The notes below the pieces were generated by a model. The model worked only from the letters and a program-made list of their open reading frames with translations. It ran no database searches and was not told the origin of the DNA. A stretch of DNA of 64,000 bases from Marilutibacter spongiae (GTDB lineage: Bacteria; Pseudomonadota; Gammaproteobacteria; Xanthomonadales; Xanthomonadaceae): NCBI RefSeq assembly GCF_014145325.1, contig NZ_JACHTF010000020.1, forward strand, positions 1 to 64,000, given 5' to 3'. This document shows positions 15,546 to 24,796 of this stretch, piece by piece; the first letter of the stretch is position 1; each line of letters opens with the position of its first letter. The translations under genes were made by a program, and so were the position numbers.

Positions 15546-16009
15546 GCGTCCCCCAGCAGGCCGAACAGCAGCCAGGTGTTCGCCGCTACCTTCTTCAGGG
15601 TGGCCACCGCATAGCGCTGCCGCAGGCCGAGCGAGAAGGCCGCGGCCTTGGACACCGTGGCGCCCGTGCCGGCCGCGACGCTGACCGCGGCGACCCCGGA
15701 CCAGCACACATGGACTTCCGTCCCCACCGCGGCCGCCCAGTCGCTGTCCTGGGGCGCGGTGATGACGATCGGCGTGGTCGCATGGTCGCAGGCCAGGAAG
15801 CGCCCGGCCTGGCCGGCGCCGAGCGTGAGGCTGGCGGCCACCGCCGCCACCGGTGCGCCGGCGGGCACGCCGCTGGCCAGGTCGGCGATCTCGGCGGCGG
15901 TGGCGACGCGCGTCTGCAAGGTGCCGCCCACATCCTGGGTGACCTCGAGGAGCTCGGTTCCCGAGAGGGGCTCGGCCGCGGTGCCGGTGCTGAGTTTGTA
16001 GTCGGGCAT
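15542..16009 (-). CDS. Small tail/fibre structural protein
   Basis: 155 aa, Ala/Val-rich and beta-like. The N-terminus (DYKLSTGTAAEPLSGTELLEVTQ) resembles the attachment segments of small phage fibre proteins. The C-terminus LLFGLLGDA is short and hydrophobic. It lies between the tip protein and the LamG fibre and overlaps the latter, so it may link the fibre to the tip. Confidence 0.55.
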   Translation of the reverse strand: MPDYKLSTGTAAEPLSGTELLEVTQDVGGTLQTRVATAAEIADLASGVPAGAPVAAVAASLTLGAGQAGRFLACDHATTPIVITAPQDSDWAAAVGTEVHVCWSGVAAVSVAAGTGATVSKAAAFSLGLRQRYAVATLKKVAANTWLLFGLLGDA

Positions 16010-16012
16010 GGG

Positions 16013-18703
16013 TTACTCCGTGATTCGTCGATCGTCGCTCTCGGTCACCCGGACGTCGCCGGCCTCGGTGAGGCGCTGGGTCGGTTCGGCCACCGTGTAG
16101 CTGAGGGTGTGCGTGTGCGCCTGCCAGCTGGCCACGCCATCGCGCTCGGCCTCCAGCTCGATGGTGAGCAGGCAGTTGCCGGCGGGCGTGTAGGTGATGG
16201 GGAACGCGGTCGCTCCCGAGACGGTGTGCTCGAGGACCCCGTCGGCGTAGAAGCGGGCGTTGTAGGTGGTCCCCGCCTCGGGGCCGATGGTGCCTTCGGT
16301 GTCGTCGACCAGCTGGTCGGCCTGTTGGACCCGATCCCGGTGCACGGCGGAGAGGCTGATCTCGCCGAACGCCGCGCCGGGATAGCTCTCGCCCTGGACG
16401 GTGAAGCCCGCCGGCGGATAGGGCCGGTAGGCGCGCTGGTCGAGGGTGACGCTCGACTCGGGCGCCGTCGCCAAGTCCAGGATCGCGTTGCCCGTGCGGG
16501 TCAGCAGCTTGGCCTGCACCTCTTCGCCGGTGACGTACTCGACCAGGTCCGAGCCGGCCCACGCGTCGAAGAACCAGATGCGCTCGCCCGGCGCGTGCGC
16601 CTGGCGCACCGTGTCGCCGCACCCGCGCCCCAAGACAGCCGCCCCGGTGCCCACGTCGAGCGCGTCCACGCGGACGATCTCGTTGCCCCACAGGGCGGCC
16701 TCGCCCAGCGCGACCCGGTCCAGCAGGCTGCCATCGGTGAGGGTGAAGGCCGTGGCGGGACCCGTGAGGTCGTCGCCCTCCTCCACCACGGCACTGGGAC
16801 ACCAGTCGAACAGCGAGGCGGCCTCGTATTCACCGCCGGTCAGGCGGGTATTGAGCTGGTAGTTGAGCCCGACCGCGGGGCGTGCGCCCACGACGAGGAC
16901 GTAGCCGGCCTCGGCGTCCAGCGCCTGCAGGTCGGCCGCCGGCAGCGAGCCGGCCAGCTCGACGTAGGGCGCCTCGAACGCCGCCTGGGCCGGCGCCGGT
17001 GCCGGCTCCCCCGTCGCCGGCGGCACGGGCGGCTCGCCGGTCACGTAGGTGGTCGTCGGCATCGCGAAGACGTCCTGCGTCGCCACCAGGCTGATCGCCC
17101 CGCTGCGCAGGGTCCCCTTGCCGATGTCCCCGACCAGGCACACGCTGTCGGCGATGCCGCGCTTGGGCGCCTGCAGGCGGAAGTAGGTGCCCAGGCGCCA
17201 GTTGTAGGGCCGACGGTTCGTGGTCAGGGTGTAGCGCCACAAGGGTGTGGATCGCGAGCGCAGGTCGCGCTCCGCGACGCGCAGCGCCAGGGGCTCGACC
17301 GGGATGGCGCTGTAGTCGATCGTCTCGGCATTGATCCCGCTGGCCTCGACCGCGCCCAACGCATGCAGGGGCGCGGTGGTCCGTGCCTGCTTCGTCAACG
17401 GGTCGAACCACTTCACGGCGACCTGGTTGACGGCGTCATCGAGCAGGGTCGGCTCGGCCTCGAAGTCGAGGATATCGTCGTCGGTCAGGACCGGCAGGTC
17501 CTCGAGGACGTACTCACCGCGCACCAGGTCCAGGTACCACTGGCCGTCGACCGTGCTGCGCGTGCAGTTGGCCGCGATCACGTTGCAGATGCGCTGCCGG
17601 AACTGCTCGACGGTCTCCTGGTCCGGGTCCCATTCCGTGCACAGGCAGAACCCTTCCGCGTACAGCTGGTCGGCCGCGGCGCGGAAGCTCGCGTCATTGA
17701 TCAGCTCGACCGGCTCGCCCTGCATGTTGGCGGCGGTCAGGCTGTAGTAGATCAGGTGCGCCGGGTTGATCCCGATCAGGCCCGGATCCTCGGACATGAG
17801 CTTGGTGGCCGCGTAGGAATAGGTCCCCACGTCGCGGCACACCATCGCGAAGTGGTTCTGGCCCTCCACCAGGATCGAGGCCGGCACGGCGATATCGTGC
17901 GTGAACGCAGGCCCCGACGGCGTGGAGGTCGTGCCGGCGTTGTCGAGCAATTTCACGCCGTTGATCCAGACGCTGGCCAGGTTATCCACGAACACGGTCA
18001 GGCCGAAGTCGAACACCGTGGGCAAGTCGAACGTGCGGCGCACCCAGATCTGGCTGTTGAGCGTCCACTCGGTGCCTTGCGTCGCCGGGAAGCCCGCCGA
18101 GGCCGCGTAGGGGTGGCCCGGCTCGCTCGCGAACGGCGCGGCGCCCACGGCCCAGCTGCTGTCGTCATAGCCCGGCGCCGAGTAGTCATCGGTGTTCTCG
18201 AGGGTGACCTGCGTGTAGCGCCAGCCACCGGACTCGGGCGACAGCGCGAGCAGACCGCCCTGCTCCACAAAGATCTCCGCCGTCTCGGGATACCAGCACA
18301 CGTCCCCGTCCCAGCCCTTCAGGATCCGGCGCACCATCACCGACAGCGGCTTGGGGTATGGGTTCATTGCGCCGTAGCGGCCGCCCTTGAACAGCAGCGC
18401 GGCGTGGCCGCGGTGCGCCGAGCTGTCGGGGCCGATCAGGCTGCTGATCGCGGGGTTAGGTAGCTGGTCGGCGGCGCCGAACATCAGGTCGACGTCGCCC
18501 TGGATGCCGCCCTCGGCCTCTTCCCCGCCCCACAAGTTCGGGTTATCGATCGTGATCGTCGCGTTGCTGGTGACCTCGCCCGACCAGGCGTCGACGTCGC
18601 CGCCGCGGATCTTCAGCACGGCGTCGATCGGGCCCTTGCCCAGCACCATGTGGATCGCCGGGTGGTACCAGTAGCCGACGGTCTGCTTCTTGCTACTGCC
18701 CAT
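16013..18703 (-). CDS. Tail tip / central hub protein
   Basis: 896 aa. The N-terminus GYWYHPAIHMVLGKGPIDAVL and INPAHLIYYSLTAA-like segments resemble the large tip-attachment proteins of siphoviruses that occupy the place of lambda gpJ. The middle carries a jelly-roll-like insertion (about residues 140-300), and residues near 400-560 have the hub-like DLVRGEYVLEDLPVLTDDDILDF. Order and size agree: it follows the DUF2163 protein and a small assembly protein and precedes the fibres. It would initiate tail assembly and contact the host surface. Confidence 0.75.
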   Translation of the reverse strand: MGSSKKQTVGYWYHPAIHMVLGKGPIDAVLKIRGGDVDAWSGEVTSNATITIDNPNLWGGEEAEGGIQGDVDLMFGAADQLPNPAISSLIGPDSSAHRGHAALLFKGGRYGAMNPYPKPLSVMVRRILKGWDGDVCWYPETAEIFVEQGGLLALSPESGGWRYTQVTLENTDDYSAPGYDDSSWAVGAAPFASEPGHPYAASAGFPATQGTEWTLNSQIWVRRTFDLPTVFDFGLTVFVDNLASVWINGVKLLDNAGTTSTPSGPAFTHDIAVPASILVEGQNHFAMVCRDVGTYSYAATKLMSEDPGLIGINPAHLIYYSLTAANMQGEPVELINDASFRAAADQLYAEGFCLCTEWDPDQETVEQFRQRICNVIAANCTRSTVDGQWYLDLVRGEYVLEDLPVLTDDDILDFEAEPTLLDDAVNQVAVKWFDPLTKQARTTAPLHALGAVEASGINAETIDYSAIPVEPLALRVAERDLRSRSTPLWRYTLTTNRRPYNWRLGTYFRLQAPKRGIADSVCLVGDIGKGTLRSGAISLVATQDVFAMPTTTYVTGEPPVPPATGEPAPAPAQAAFEAPYVELAGSLPAADLQALDAEAGYVLVVGARPAVGLNYQLNTRLTGGEYEAASLFDWCPSAVVEEGDDLTGPATAFTLTDGSLLDRVALGEAALWGNEIVRVDALDVGTGAAVLGRGCGDTVRQAHAPGERIWFFDAWAGSDLVEYVTGEEVQAKLLTRTGNAILDLATAPESSVTLDQRAYRPYPPAGFTVQGESYPGAAFGEISLSAVHRDRVQQADQLVDDTEGTIGPEAGTTYNARFYADGVLEHTVSGATAFPITYTPAGNCLLTIELEAERDGVASWQAHTHTLSYTVAEPTQRLTEAGDVRVTESDDRRITE

Positions 18704-18914
18704 GGGCCGCCTCGCATTCGTGGGCCCAGCGCACCAGCGCCTCGGCCATGCCGTCGCCCGTGGCCAGCAGCACCGCCTCGTCGAGGCCTTCGCGGATGAA
18801 CGCGGCGAAGTCCAGCCCGTGCTCGCCGAACCAGGTGCGCACCTTGGGCAGGCAGAAGCCCGGCCGGGCGCGGAAGTACGGGATGGTGCGCACGTGGCGC
18901 ATGGTCACGATCAC
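18693..18914 (-). CDS. Small tail-assembly-region protein
   Basis: 73 aa from the GTG at 18914, overlapping the TGA of the previous gene; an ATG at codon 5 is an alternative. It contains RTIPYFRARPGFCLPKVRTWF and HGLDFAAFIREG, a pattern that recurs in this position in related temperate phages. Function unknown. It overlaps the tip gene by eleven bases. Confidence 0.6.
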   Translation of the reverse strand: MIVTMRHVRTIPYFRARPGFCLPKVRTWFGEHGLDFAAFIREGLDEAVLLATGDGMAEALVRWAHECEAAHGQ

Positions 18915-19327
18915 TTCTTGCCCCCCTTCTTCCGGATCGGCTCCGGGGTGCCGTTGGCCCAGCCGACGATGGCGCTGTCGTCGACCCAGACGGTGCCGAA
19001 CAGCTCCTTCAGGGCCTTGCCGTCCTTCGTCTCGGGGGCCTGCCCGCTCACGGGATCGGGCACCTGCGGCTTGGGCCGCGAGGCGTAGGCGATGTAGGCC
19101 GAGATCACCAGCAGCGCGATCTGGATGACGACCTGCACCCAGGCGCCCCGAGGCGCGCCCGGCGCGATCGCCGCCGGCGCGGCCTGCCACAGCGCCACCG
19201 CCTGGACGGAAAACACGACCAGCGCGGCCACCAGCACCGCTCGCCGGCAGGGCGTGGCGTACTTGTCCATCGCCCAGTAGCGCGCCATCCAGTAGGCCCA
19301 GTGCAGCTTGCGCGCGATCAGCCCCAT
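18911..19327 (-). CDS. Tail-region membrane protein
   Basis: 138 aa from the ATG at 19327. Two hydrophobic helices (about residues 28-46 and 61-76) are followed by a polar C-terminal domain with ALKELFGTVWVDDSAIVGW. It takes the place that lambda gpI/gpK-type assembly proteins have, but the sequence shows no NlpC/P60 motif. It overlaps genes on both sides. Role inferred only from position. Confidence 0.55.
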   Translation of the reverse strand: MGLIARKLHWAYWMARYWAMDKYATPCRRAVLVAALVVFSVQAVALWQAAPAAIAPGAPRGAWVQVVIQIALLVISAYIAYASRPKPQVPDPVSGQAPETKDGKALKELFGTVWVDDSAIVGWANGTPEPIRKKGGKK

Positions 19328-20178
19328 GCCTGGCTCCTGGGCAGCGGGTCGGAGGTGGGCAGGTTCTTGTAGCCCGGGTAGTTCACGCCGTTGCCGTAGC
19401 TGTCGCAGGCCTCGCTGTTGTGCGCGCAGCCGGGGTAGGCCGACAGGTCCAGCCCGATGGCCAGGTCGGCCGCGCCGAAGTTCACGACGACGGTGTCGCC
19501 GGCGTGCGACCAGATGGTGCGGCGCTCGGTAAGGCCATCGAGCCGGGTCCACTCGATGAACCCGCCGCCGAGGTTGCGCGGGGCCGCCGCGAACGCCGGC
19601 GCGGTCAGCGCCAGCCCGGCGACGGCGCTGAGCGTCGCAGGCACCTCGTGCGCGGCTTTGTCGAGGTTGCACATGCCCTCGCCCTGGCTGTAGACCGGCA
19701 CGTCGCAGTTGCGCCCGATGCGCGCCTGGCGCCCGCTGGTACGGGCGTTGCGGTACGACGGGTCGCACGCCAGCTCGAGCGTGGTGTCGGTGAACTTCGG
19801 GCCCAGCACGCGGCCCAGCCATTCCACGTTGACCTGTTCGTCGGGGTCGCCCAGGTGCGTCGTCATCACCGTCACCAGCACCCGCTCGCCCGGCGGGTAC
19901 GGGTTGAACCAGTCGCCCAGCACCTGCGTGACCGGCTGGTCGGCCGCATTCGGGTCCATGCGGTATGGCACCGTCACCGTCAGCTGGTTCTTCTGCGGGC
20001 TGGCTGCCGTCTGGCGGATCTCCGAGTGCGAGATGCCGCGCGCGGCGACGTAGGTCTCACCGCCGATGGTGAGGTCGCGATCGCGGCTGGTGAAGCGATG
20101 CTCGACCGCGCCGCGCTTGAACAGGTACAGCGCGACCTTGCGGCCGAAGAAGCGGGAGAGCTCGAGGTCCTCAAACAT
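19318..20178 (-). CDS. DUF2163 tail protein
   Basis: 286 aa. The sequence (LTIGGETYVAARGISHSEIRQ, DPNAADQPVTQVLGDWFNPYPPG, ACDPSYRNARTSG and the Cys-rich GRNCDVPVYSQGEGMCNL) matches the DUF2163 / BR0599 family, a baseplate/tip component shared with gene-transfer agents. The final region with CAHNSEACDSYGN is also typical. It would join the tape-measure end of the tail to the hub. Confidence 0.8.
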   Translation of the reverse strand: MFEDLELSRFFGRKVALYLFKRGAVEHRFTSRDRDLTIGGETYVAARGISHSEIRQTAASPQKNQLTVTVPYRMDPNAADQPVTQVLGDWFNPYPPGERVLVTVMTTHLGDPDEQVNVEWLGRVLGPKFTDTTLELACDPSYRNARTSGRQARIGRNCDVPVYSQGEGMCNLDKAAHEVPATLSAVAGLALTAPAFAAAPRNLGGGFIEWTRLDGLTERRTIWSHAGDTVVVNFGAADLAIGLDLSAYPGCAHNSEACDSYGNGVNYPGYKNLPTSDPLPRSQAWG

Positions 20179-21364
20179 CGGGCACCACCGCCGAGAAGGA
20201 CAGGCTCACCTGCGCATGGCCATCGGCATCGGTGTAGTGGGCGATCTCCTGGCTGTCGGGGCCCACGCTCAACGTGAGATAGGAAATGGCCCGCACCTGG
20301 GCGGGGGCCACAGCAACCCCCAACGGCGCATCAAGGAACAGGCTCTCGGTGGCACCGGCGTCCGCAACACCCGTGACCCGTCGATACAGCACGGTACCGT
20401 CCCTCAGCTCGATGCGGAGATCCCGCCGGTTGGGCTGCAGCGCGCCCAGCGCCGCGTAGCCGGTCCACTCGACCGTCATCGTGGTGGACGCGGCACTGAT
20501 CGGCGCGGCCAGCCTCAGGTCCTGCTTCCAGCTCGGTACCCACAATGGCACCGCGCCCCCGCGCATGCCGTACAGGCGCGATCGCGCCGCGGCTTGATCG
20601 GCACGACCCCACAAATGCCAACCCATCGAGCTGCCGCGCAACTGCACACTGGCGAGATCGAACTCGGCCGGACCGCCGAGGTCGTTGCTGACTTCCGCCA
20701 TGAGGCGGTTGTAGCTGCCGCCTTCGTCCGTCCCATCGTCCGGCCGCCACTCCAGCACGGGGTGTCCCAGGTAGGTGGCCACGGGCGCCGCGGCAGGCCA
20801 TGCGCAGGGCTCACGGACCTCGAAGCGGACCGTGCGCCGGCCCTTGTCGTCGGCGCGCACGGTCTCCTGCAGGCCGTTGCGGACCCGGCCTCGCCGCAGC
20901 GGATACAGACGCGTGCCGCGCGGCCAGGCCTGGGAGGTCGGGGATGCGAGCACCAACGCCCCCGGATCGACCGTCGCCACCTCCAGCACCTCCCACGTGT
21001 TCACCCCACCCCAGAGCAGGGCCAGCCCGTCATCGGTGAAGTCGTAGCCGTCGGTCGCGCAGGCAATGCTGCCCAGCCCACTGGTCAGCGGCCCCACCAG
21101 CTGCAGGTCCGGCCAGACCGGCAGCAGCATCGCCTGACCGCTGGCGGTATGCAGCAGTGCGTCCGCGAAGCGCCAGGGCAGGCCCTCGTCGAAGACCTCG
21201 AACTCGAAGGCCCGCGCGGGCGTCTCGCGCAGGCTGGCATGGAACGACACGCCCGTCGTGTTCGCCCGCAGCGTGTTCGTGCCCCACCCCAGCGACTCAC
21301 GCACCGGCCGTGCCCAATCCGGCGGCACGGTCCAGGGCACGGGCCCGCCCGGCGTGAATGCCAT
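20171..21364 (-). CDS. Distal tail protein
   Basis: 397 aa from the ATG at 21364, which overlaps the tape-measure stop (TGATG); an ATG four codons upstream is less likely. The N-terminus WGTNTLRANTTGVSFHASLRETPARAFEFEV and a middle segment RFEVREPCAWP resemble phage tail proteins located between tape measure and DUF2163 protein in many siphoviruses. A distal-tail (Dit-like) role fits the order but no fold-level evidence is available. Confidence 0.65.
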   Translation of the reverse strand: MAFTPGGPVPWTVPPDWARPVRESLGWGTNTLRANTTGVSFHASLRETPARAFEFEVFDEGLPWRFADALLHTASGQAMLLPVWPDLQLVGPLTSGLGSIACATDGYDFTDDGLALLWGGVNTWEVLEVATVDPGALVLASPTSQAWPRGTRLYPLRRGRVRNGLQETVRADDKGRRTVRFEVREPCAWPAAAPVATYLGHPVLEWRPDDGTDEGGSYNRLMAEVSNDLGGPAEFDLASVQLRGSSMGWHLWGRADQAAARSRLYGMRGGAVPLWVPSWKQDLRLAAPISAASTTMTVEWTGYAALGALQPNRRDLRIELRDGTVLYRRVTGVADAGATESLFLDAPLGVAVAPAQVRAISYLTLSVGPDSQEIAHYTDADGHAQVSLSFSAVVPDV

Positions 21365-24126
21365 CAGCCCTCCCACCCGGAGCGGACGGTGTTCTGATCC
21401 TCGATCACCGTGTTCACGACGGCCTTCTTGAAGCGGCGATTGCCGGCCAGCCGCTCGGCCACGTCATCGAGGTCGAGCGCATTGATGACCGCGACGCTCA
21501 TCTCGGGGCTGATCGTGGGGGCGTAGGTGTCGTATCGCGGCGTCGGCAGGCGGGGCTCGTTGGCAGACTCGAACAGGCCCCCATCGGCAAACCGCGTCCA
21601 CCCGTACAGCGCGTCCATGCCGCGCTCGTTGAAATCCTCCAGGAACGGCAGCGCGCCGGGCTGGCGCACCACGGCGGCCCGGGTCACATACTCGTAGTCG
21701 GACAGCCGCGCATTGATGCTGTCGCTGGTCCCGGTACCGGCGCCGCGGACATGCCCACCGGTCGCGTACCCGTCGCCCCCGCCATAGGTCGCGGCTGCCA
21801 GCAGGCTGGCGATCTGCGCGCCCTGGGCGAACGCGGCCGCAATCAGGGGGATGTTCTGCGGGTAGCCCGCCTTGCTGGCCTCGGCCACGTTCTGCCCCAG
21901 CGCCACGGCCGCCTGCGCCACCGCGAAACCCTTGCTCAGGGCGAACAGGGCCCGGTAGGTCTTGCTCTGCTCGCCCCCGTACGCACGCGCGATCCCCGCC
22001 AGGCCGTCGAACATCTCCGACGCGCCGGCCAGCATCACCTGGGACTGCGCGCTCTGCAGCTGCCGCAGCTTTGCCTGGTGCTCGGCCTCTATGCGCAGCT
22101 CGGCCGCATCCATTTCGGCCACCGTGAACAGGCGCTGGTCACGGTAGTTCTGGAGCAGCTGCAGCTGCTCGGCGTACCACTCCTGCAACTGGGTGCGAGC
22201 CTCGTCGATCTTGTCCAGCTCGCCGAACGGCCCCGCCACCTCCGGCGCCAGGCCCTGGAACTTCGGCGCCTTCTTGAAGGAGTCCTTGAGGATTCGCTCG
22301 AGGGCCTCGTCGTAATCGCCGGCATCGCCGATGCCGCGCTGCATGGCCTCATTGAGCGTCTGGACGCGCTCGATCGCCGTGTCGAGCGCCACTTCCGCCG
22401 GCGTGCGCAGGCTGTCCAGCATCCGCTCGTATGCCTTCTCGGCCTCTTCGAACGCCTTCTTCTGCTCCTTGGCCTGGTCGCGCCGGGCGCGCTCGGCATC
22501 GAGCAGCTTCGCGTTCTCCACCAGCTGGGCCTTCAGCGCATCGTTGGCGCTGGCGTAGGCACCGGACTGGATCTCGTATCGGACGCGGGCCTCTTCGCTG
22601 ACCCGCGTCTCGCCTTCCTCCACCTCGCCCAGCAAGGCCACCTGGCGCTGCAGGTTGGCCAGCGCGGACTTGGCCGCGGCGTCGGGGTCCTCACCCTTCT
22701 TCGGCCGTCGCTTGCGGGGCTTCTTCGCCTCGGCTTCGATGCCGGCGATGATGGCCGCCTCGTCGGCGCGGATCTTGGCCACCAGCTCCTTGTTGTCGGC
22801 CGCCATGGCGGCTTCGACCGCATCGTTGGCCTGCTGCCGCGCGGCGGCGATGCGCTGGGCGCGCTTCTCCTCCGCCGAGGCGTACTTGGCCGCTTCTTGG
22901 TCGAGTGCGATCGCGGCTTCTTCGGCCCGCTGTGCTTCGGCTCGCCGGTTTGCCGCCTTCTGCTCCTCGACATTGGCGTCCGACAACGCTCGCATTTGAT
23001 CGCGCATGGTGGCGATTCGGGAGTTGAGCTCCTGGTCGCTGAGCTGCAGGAAGGACAAGCTGAAGCCACCACTTGCCCGAGTCTGCAGCGCCTCCTCCAT
23101 TGCGAGGATCTGCTCTTGAAGACCGACGAATGCCTCCTGCCCGGTTTCGGCACGCCCGACACCCAGCATGCTGTCCCACGCTGCGTCGGCAGCCAGAGTG
23201 ATGTGGCTCCAAGCCTTCTCGAGCAGGCCGAGGTTGTCCTCAATCTGCGACGTGCGGCGCTGGACCTCGTCCGCGTACGTTTGCATGGCAAGCGTGGCCG
23301 CCTCCTGCGTGCGCCCCTGCTCTTCGAGCGCCTTGATCTGTTCGTAGACCTCGAGCGTCAGGAAGTGCGTAGCATCGTTCAGAGCAAGAACGGCCTTGAC
23401 CGGCTCGTCGGCGAGCTTGGCAAATCGCTCGACGACTTCCTCTACCGCAACTCCGCCGATCCGCTGGAGATCCAGCGCGGCCCCGGTGATCGCCGCAACC
23501 TGGTCCGCAGTGAACTTCCCGGACTTCGTGATCTCGGCCAAGGTGGCAGCCACCTTGCGCTGGCTGTTCTCGCCATCGGACAGCGTCAGAGACATTTCGG
23601 CGAGACGATCTGAAGTCAGCCCGACGATTCCACCGGTCTCGATCAAGGCCTCATTGAAGGCTTGGGATTCTTTGCTGCCTTCATTCCATGCGTAGGCCAA
23701 GGCCGCGACCGCGCCAGCCGACAACGTCAGCGGGTTGATCAGCCCCAGCAAGTAGCCACCGGCTGCGCGCGCCGCCGGCCCAATGCCACCGAACACGTCC
23801 TTCAGCTGACCACCCTGCTGCAGCAACACCTGCAGCGGCCGCTGCCCGGTGGCCAAACCGGTGAAGATGTCGGTGAACTGCACCGGCAGCTGGCGCGTGG
23901 CCTGCTGCAGTTGCTTCGCCGACAGGGTCGCCTTGTCCATGGACTGGGTCGTGCGGTCCACCGCCTTCGAACCCACCGTGCCGCCGGCGAGGTCGCGGTT
24001 GGCCTGGCTCAGGCTGCGCGCCAGGGACTTCACCTGCTTTTCCGTGCGCACCAGCTCGCGCTGCGCCTCACCGAACTCGGCGCGCATCTTCAGGTCGATC
24101 TCGAAGTCCTTGTTGCGGGTGGCCAT
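21364..24126 (-). CDS. Tail tape-measure protein
   Basis: 920 aa. N-terminal coiled coil (KQVKSLARSLSQANRDL), then the lambda-family tape-measure domain (TRQLPVQFTDIFTGLATGQRPLQVLL is cited only as the start region; GGQLKDVFGGIGPAARAAGG follows) and a long, highly helical Ala/Glu/Arg-rich middle. Hydrophobic patches near residues 125-145 and 700-760 could insert into the host membrane. By the usual 0.15 nm per residue the tail would be about 140 nm. Its start overlaps the stop of the frameshifted chaperone. Confidence 0.9.
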   Translation of the reverse strand: MATRNKDFEIDLKMRAEFGEAQRELVRTEKQVKSLARSLSQANRDLAGGTVGSKAVDRTTQSMDKATLSAKQLQQATRQLPVQFTDIFTGLATGQRPLQVLLQQGGQLKDVFGGIGPAARAAGGYLLGLINPLTLSAGAVAALAYAWNEGSKESQAFNEALIETGGIVGLTSDRLAEMSLTLSDGENSQRKVAATLAEITKSGKFTADQVAAITGAALDLQRIGGVAVEEVVERFAKLADEPVKAVLALNDATHFLTLEVYEQIKALEEQGRTQEAATLAMQTYADEVQRRTSQIEDNLGLLEKAWSHITLAADAAWDSMLGVGRAETGQEAFVGLQEQILAMEEALQTRASGGFSLSFLQLSDQELNSRIATMRDQMRALSDANVEEQKAANRRAEAQRAEEAAIALDQEAAKYASAEEKRAQRIAAARQQANDAVEAAMAADNKELVAKIRADEAAIIAGIEAEAKKPRKRRPKKGEDPDAAAKSALANLQRQVALLGEVEEGETRVSEEARVRYEIQSGAYASANDALKAQLVENAKLLDAERARRDQAKEQKKAFEEAEKAYERMLDSLRTPAEVALDTAIERVQTLNEAMQRGIGDAGDYDEALERILKDSFKKAPKFQGLAPEVAGPFGELDKIDEARTQLQEWYAEQLQLLQNYRDQRLFTVAEMDAAELRIEAEHQAKLRQLQSAQSQVMLAGASEMFDGLAGIARAYGGEQSKTYRALFALSKGFAVAQAAVALGQNVAEASKAGYPQNIPLIAAAFAQGAQIASLLAAATYGGGDGYATGGHVRGAGTGTSDSINARLSDYEYVTRAAVVRQPGALPFLEDFNERGMDALYGWTRFADGGLFESANEPRLPTPRYDTYAPTISPEMSVAVINALDLDDVAERLAGNRRFKKAVVNTVIEDQNTVRSGWEG

Positions 24127-24398
24127 TAGCCTTTCCTCAGTCGATCAATCCGCTTGGGCGTTTCCTTGCCGCCCCAGTGCGCCACGGCCGCGTCCTCGAT
24201 CGCGTTGGCGCGCGTGCGGCGCTCCAGGCGAGCCAGGGCGGCGTCGTAGGCCCTCAGTTGACGCTCGGTGAGCCGTCCGAGGCGGTCGTGGTCTCCGATC
24301 CCGGCGGCAGCGAGCCGGGCGAAGAGCTCGAACCAGTCGACACGCGATGTGCGGCCGCCAGCGCCGCGTCCCGCATGTCCACGGCCACCTCGCGCACG
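24126..24398 (-). CDS. Tail-assembly chaperone, T-like extension reached by -1 frameshift
   Basis: This frame has no start codon of its own in a suitable place. It continues from the slippery site at 24398-24404 and encodes 90 residues: an Arg/Gly-rich linker, then VDWFELFARLAAAGI and RLTERQLRAYDAALARLERR up to the tape-measure start. Fused after residue 133 of the 24254-24796 protein it gives a 223 aa gpGT-like protein. In lambda, gpG and gpGT chaperone the tape-measure protein during tail assembly. Confidence 0.8.
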   Translation of the reverse strand, partial: RARGGRGHAGRGAGGRTSRVDWFELFARLAAAGIGDHDRLGRLTERQLRAYDAALARLERRTRANAIEDAAVAHWGGKETPKRIDRLRKG

Positions 24399-24796
24399 AA
24401 AAAACCGCTGTTCACCGTGAACCACGTGCTCAGGAACAGCTCCGAGTCCGCCGGCTCCAGCCGTTCGATCCATTCCGGCTCGACACCCGCCGACTCGGCG
24501 GCGATGGGCACCACCACGGCGCGGTGCTTGCCGAACAGGCGCCGGACCCGTGCGTAGCGCATGGTGCCGTCGGCACACAGCGCCACCATGTCGGCGATGA
24601 GGTCGCTGGCACGCTCGGCGATGCCCAGGCCCTCGAGGAAGCCGTACTCGCGGATGGTGACCTCGCGGCCGGCGATCTGCGTGGTGAGGTCGGGCGCGAG
24701 CGTGTTCAGCCCCGCCGTCCCCGGATCGGGGACGGCGGGCGGCGCGGTCGCTGGCGCGGCGGGAGGGGCGTCCTCCCGGGGCAACTTGCGGGCCAT
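24254..24796 (-). CDS. Tail-assembly chaperone, G-like (zero frame)
   Basis: 180 aa. A Pro/Ala-rich N-terminus is followed by a helical domain (VTIREYGFLEGLGIAERASDLIADM, RVRRLFGKHRAVVVPI, ELFLSTWFTVNSGFFVREV). Placement between major tail protein and tape measure is that of lambda G. The last 25 residues are Ser/Thr/Gly-rich low complexity, as expected for the part of the message that mainly exists to serve the other frame. The start overlaps the major tail protein's stop. Confidence 0.8.
   Translation of the reverse strand: MARKLPREDAPPAAPATAPPAVPDPGTAGLNTLAPDLTTQIAGREVTIREYGFLEGLGIAERASDLIADMVALCADGTMRYARVRRLFGKHRAVVVPIAAESAGVEPEWIERLEPADSELFLSTWFTVNSGFFVREVAVDMRDAALAAAHRVSTGSSSSPGSLPPGSETTTASDGSPSVN
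24398..24404 (-). promoter_or_regulatory. Programmed -1 ribosomal frameshift site (T TTT TTC)
   Basis: Read on the minus strand, codons 131-133 of the chaperone are GGT TTT TTC, which gives the canonical X-XXY-YYZ heptamer T TTT TTC in frame. A shift of -1 enters the open frame ending at 24126. The following GC-rich bases could form a stimulatory stem. The heptamer, phase and downstream frame are all seen directly; the efficiency is unknown. Confidence 0.85.

Noticed and set aside
14766-16802. 678-codon open frame on the minus strand
   Set aside because: Its upstream two thirds lie in another frame of the hub gene and are Arg/Gly/Ala-rich. Only the part from the GTG at 15545 encodes a protein-like sequence.
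15710-18463. 917-codon open frame on the plus strand
   Set aside because: Antisense to the tail tip gene, Arg/Gly/Val-rich without domains. It is a by-product of high G+C at third codon positions.
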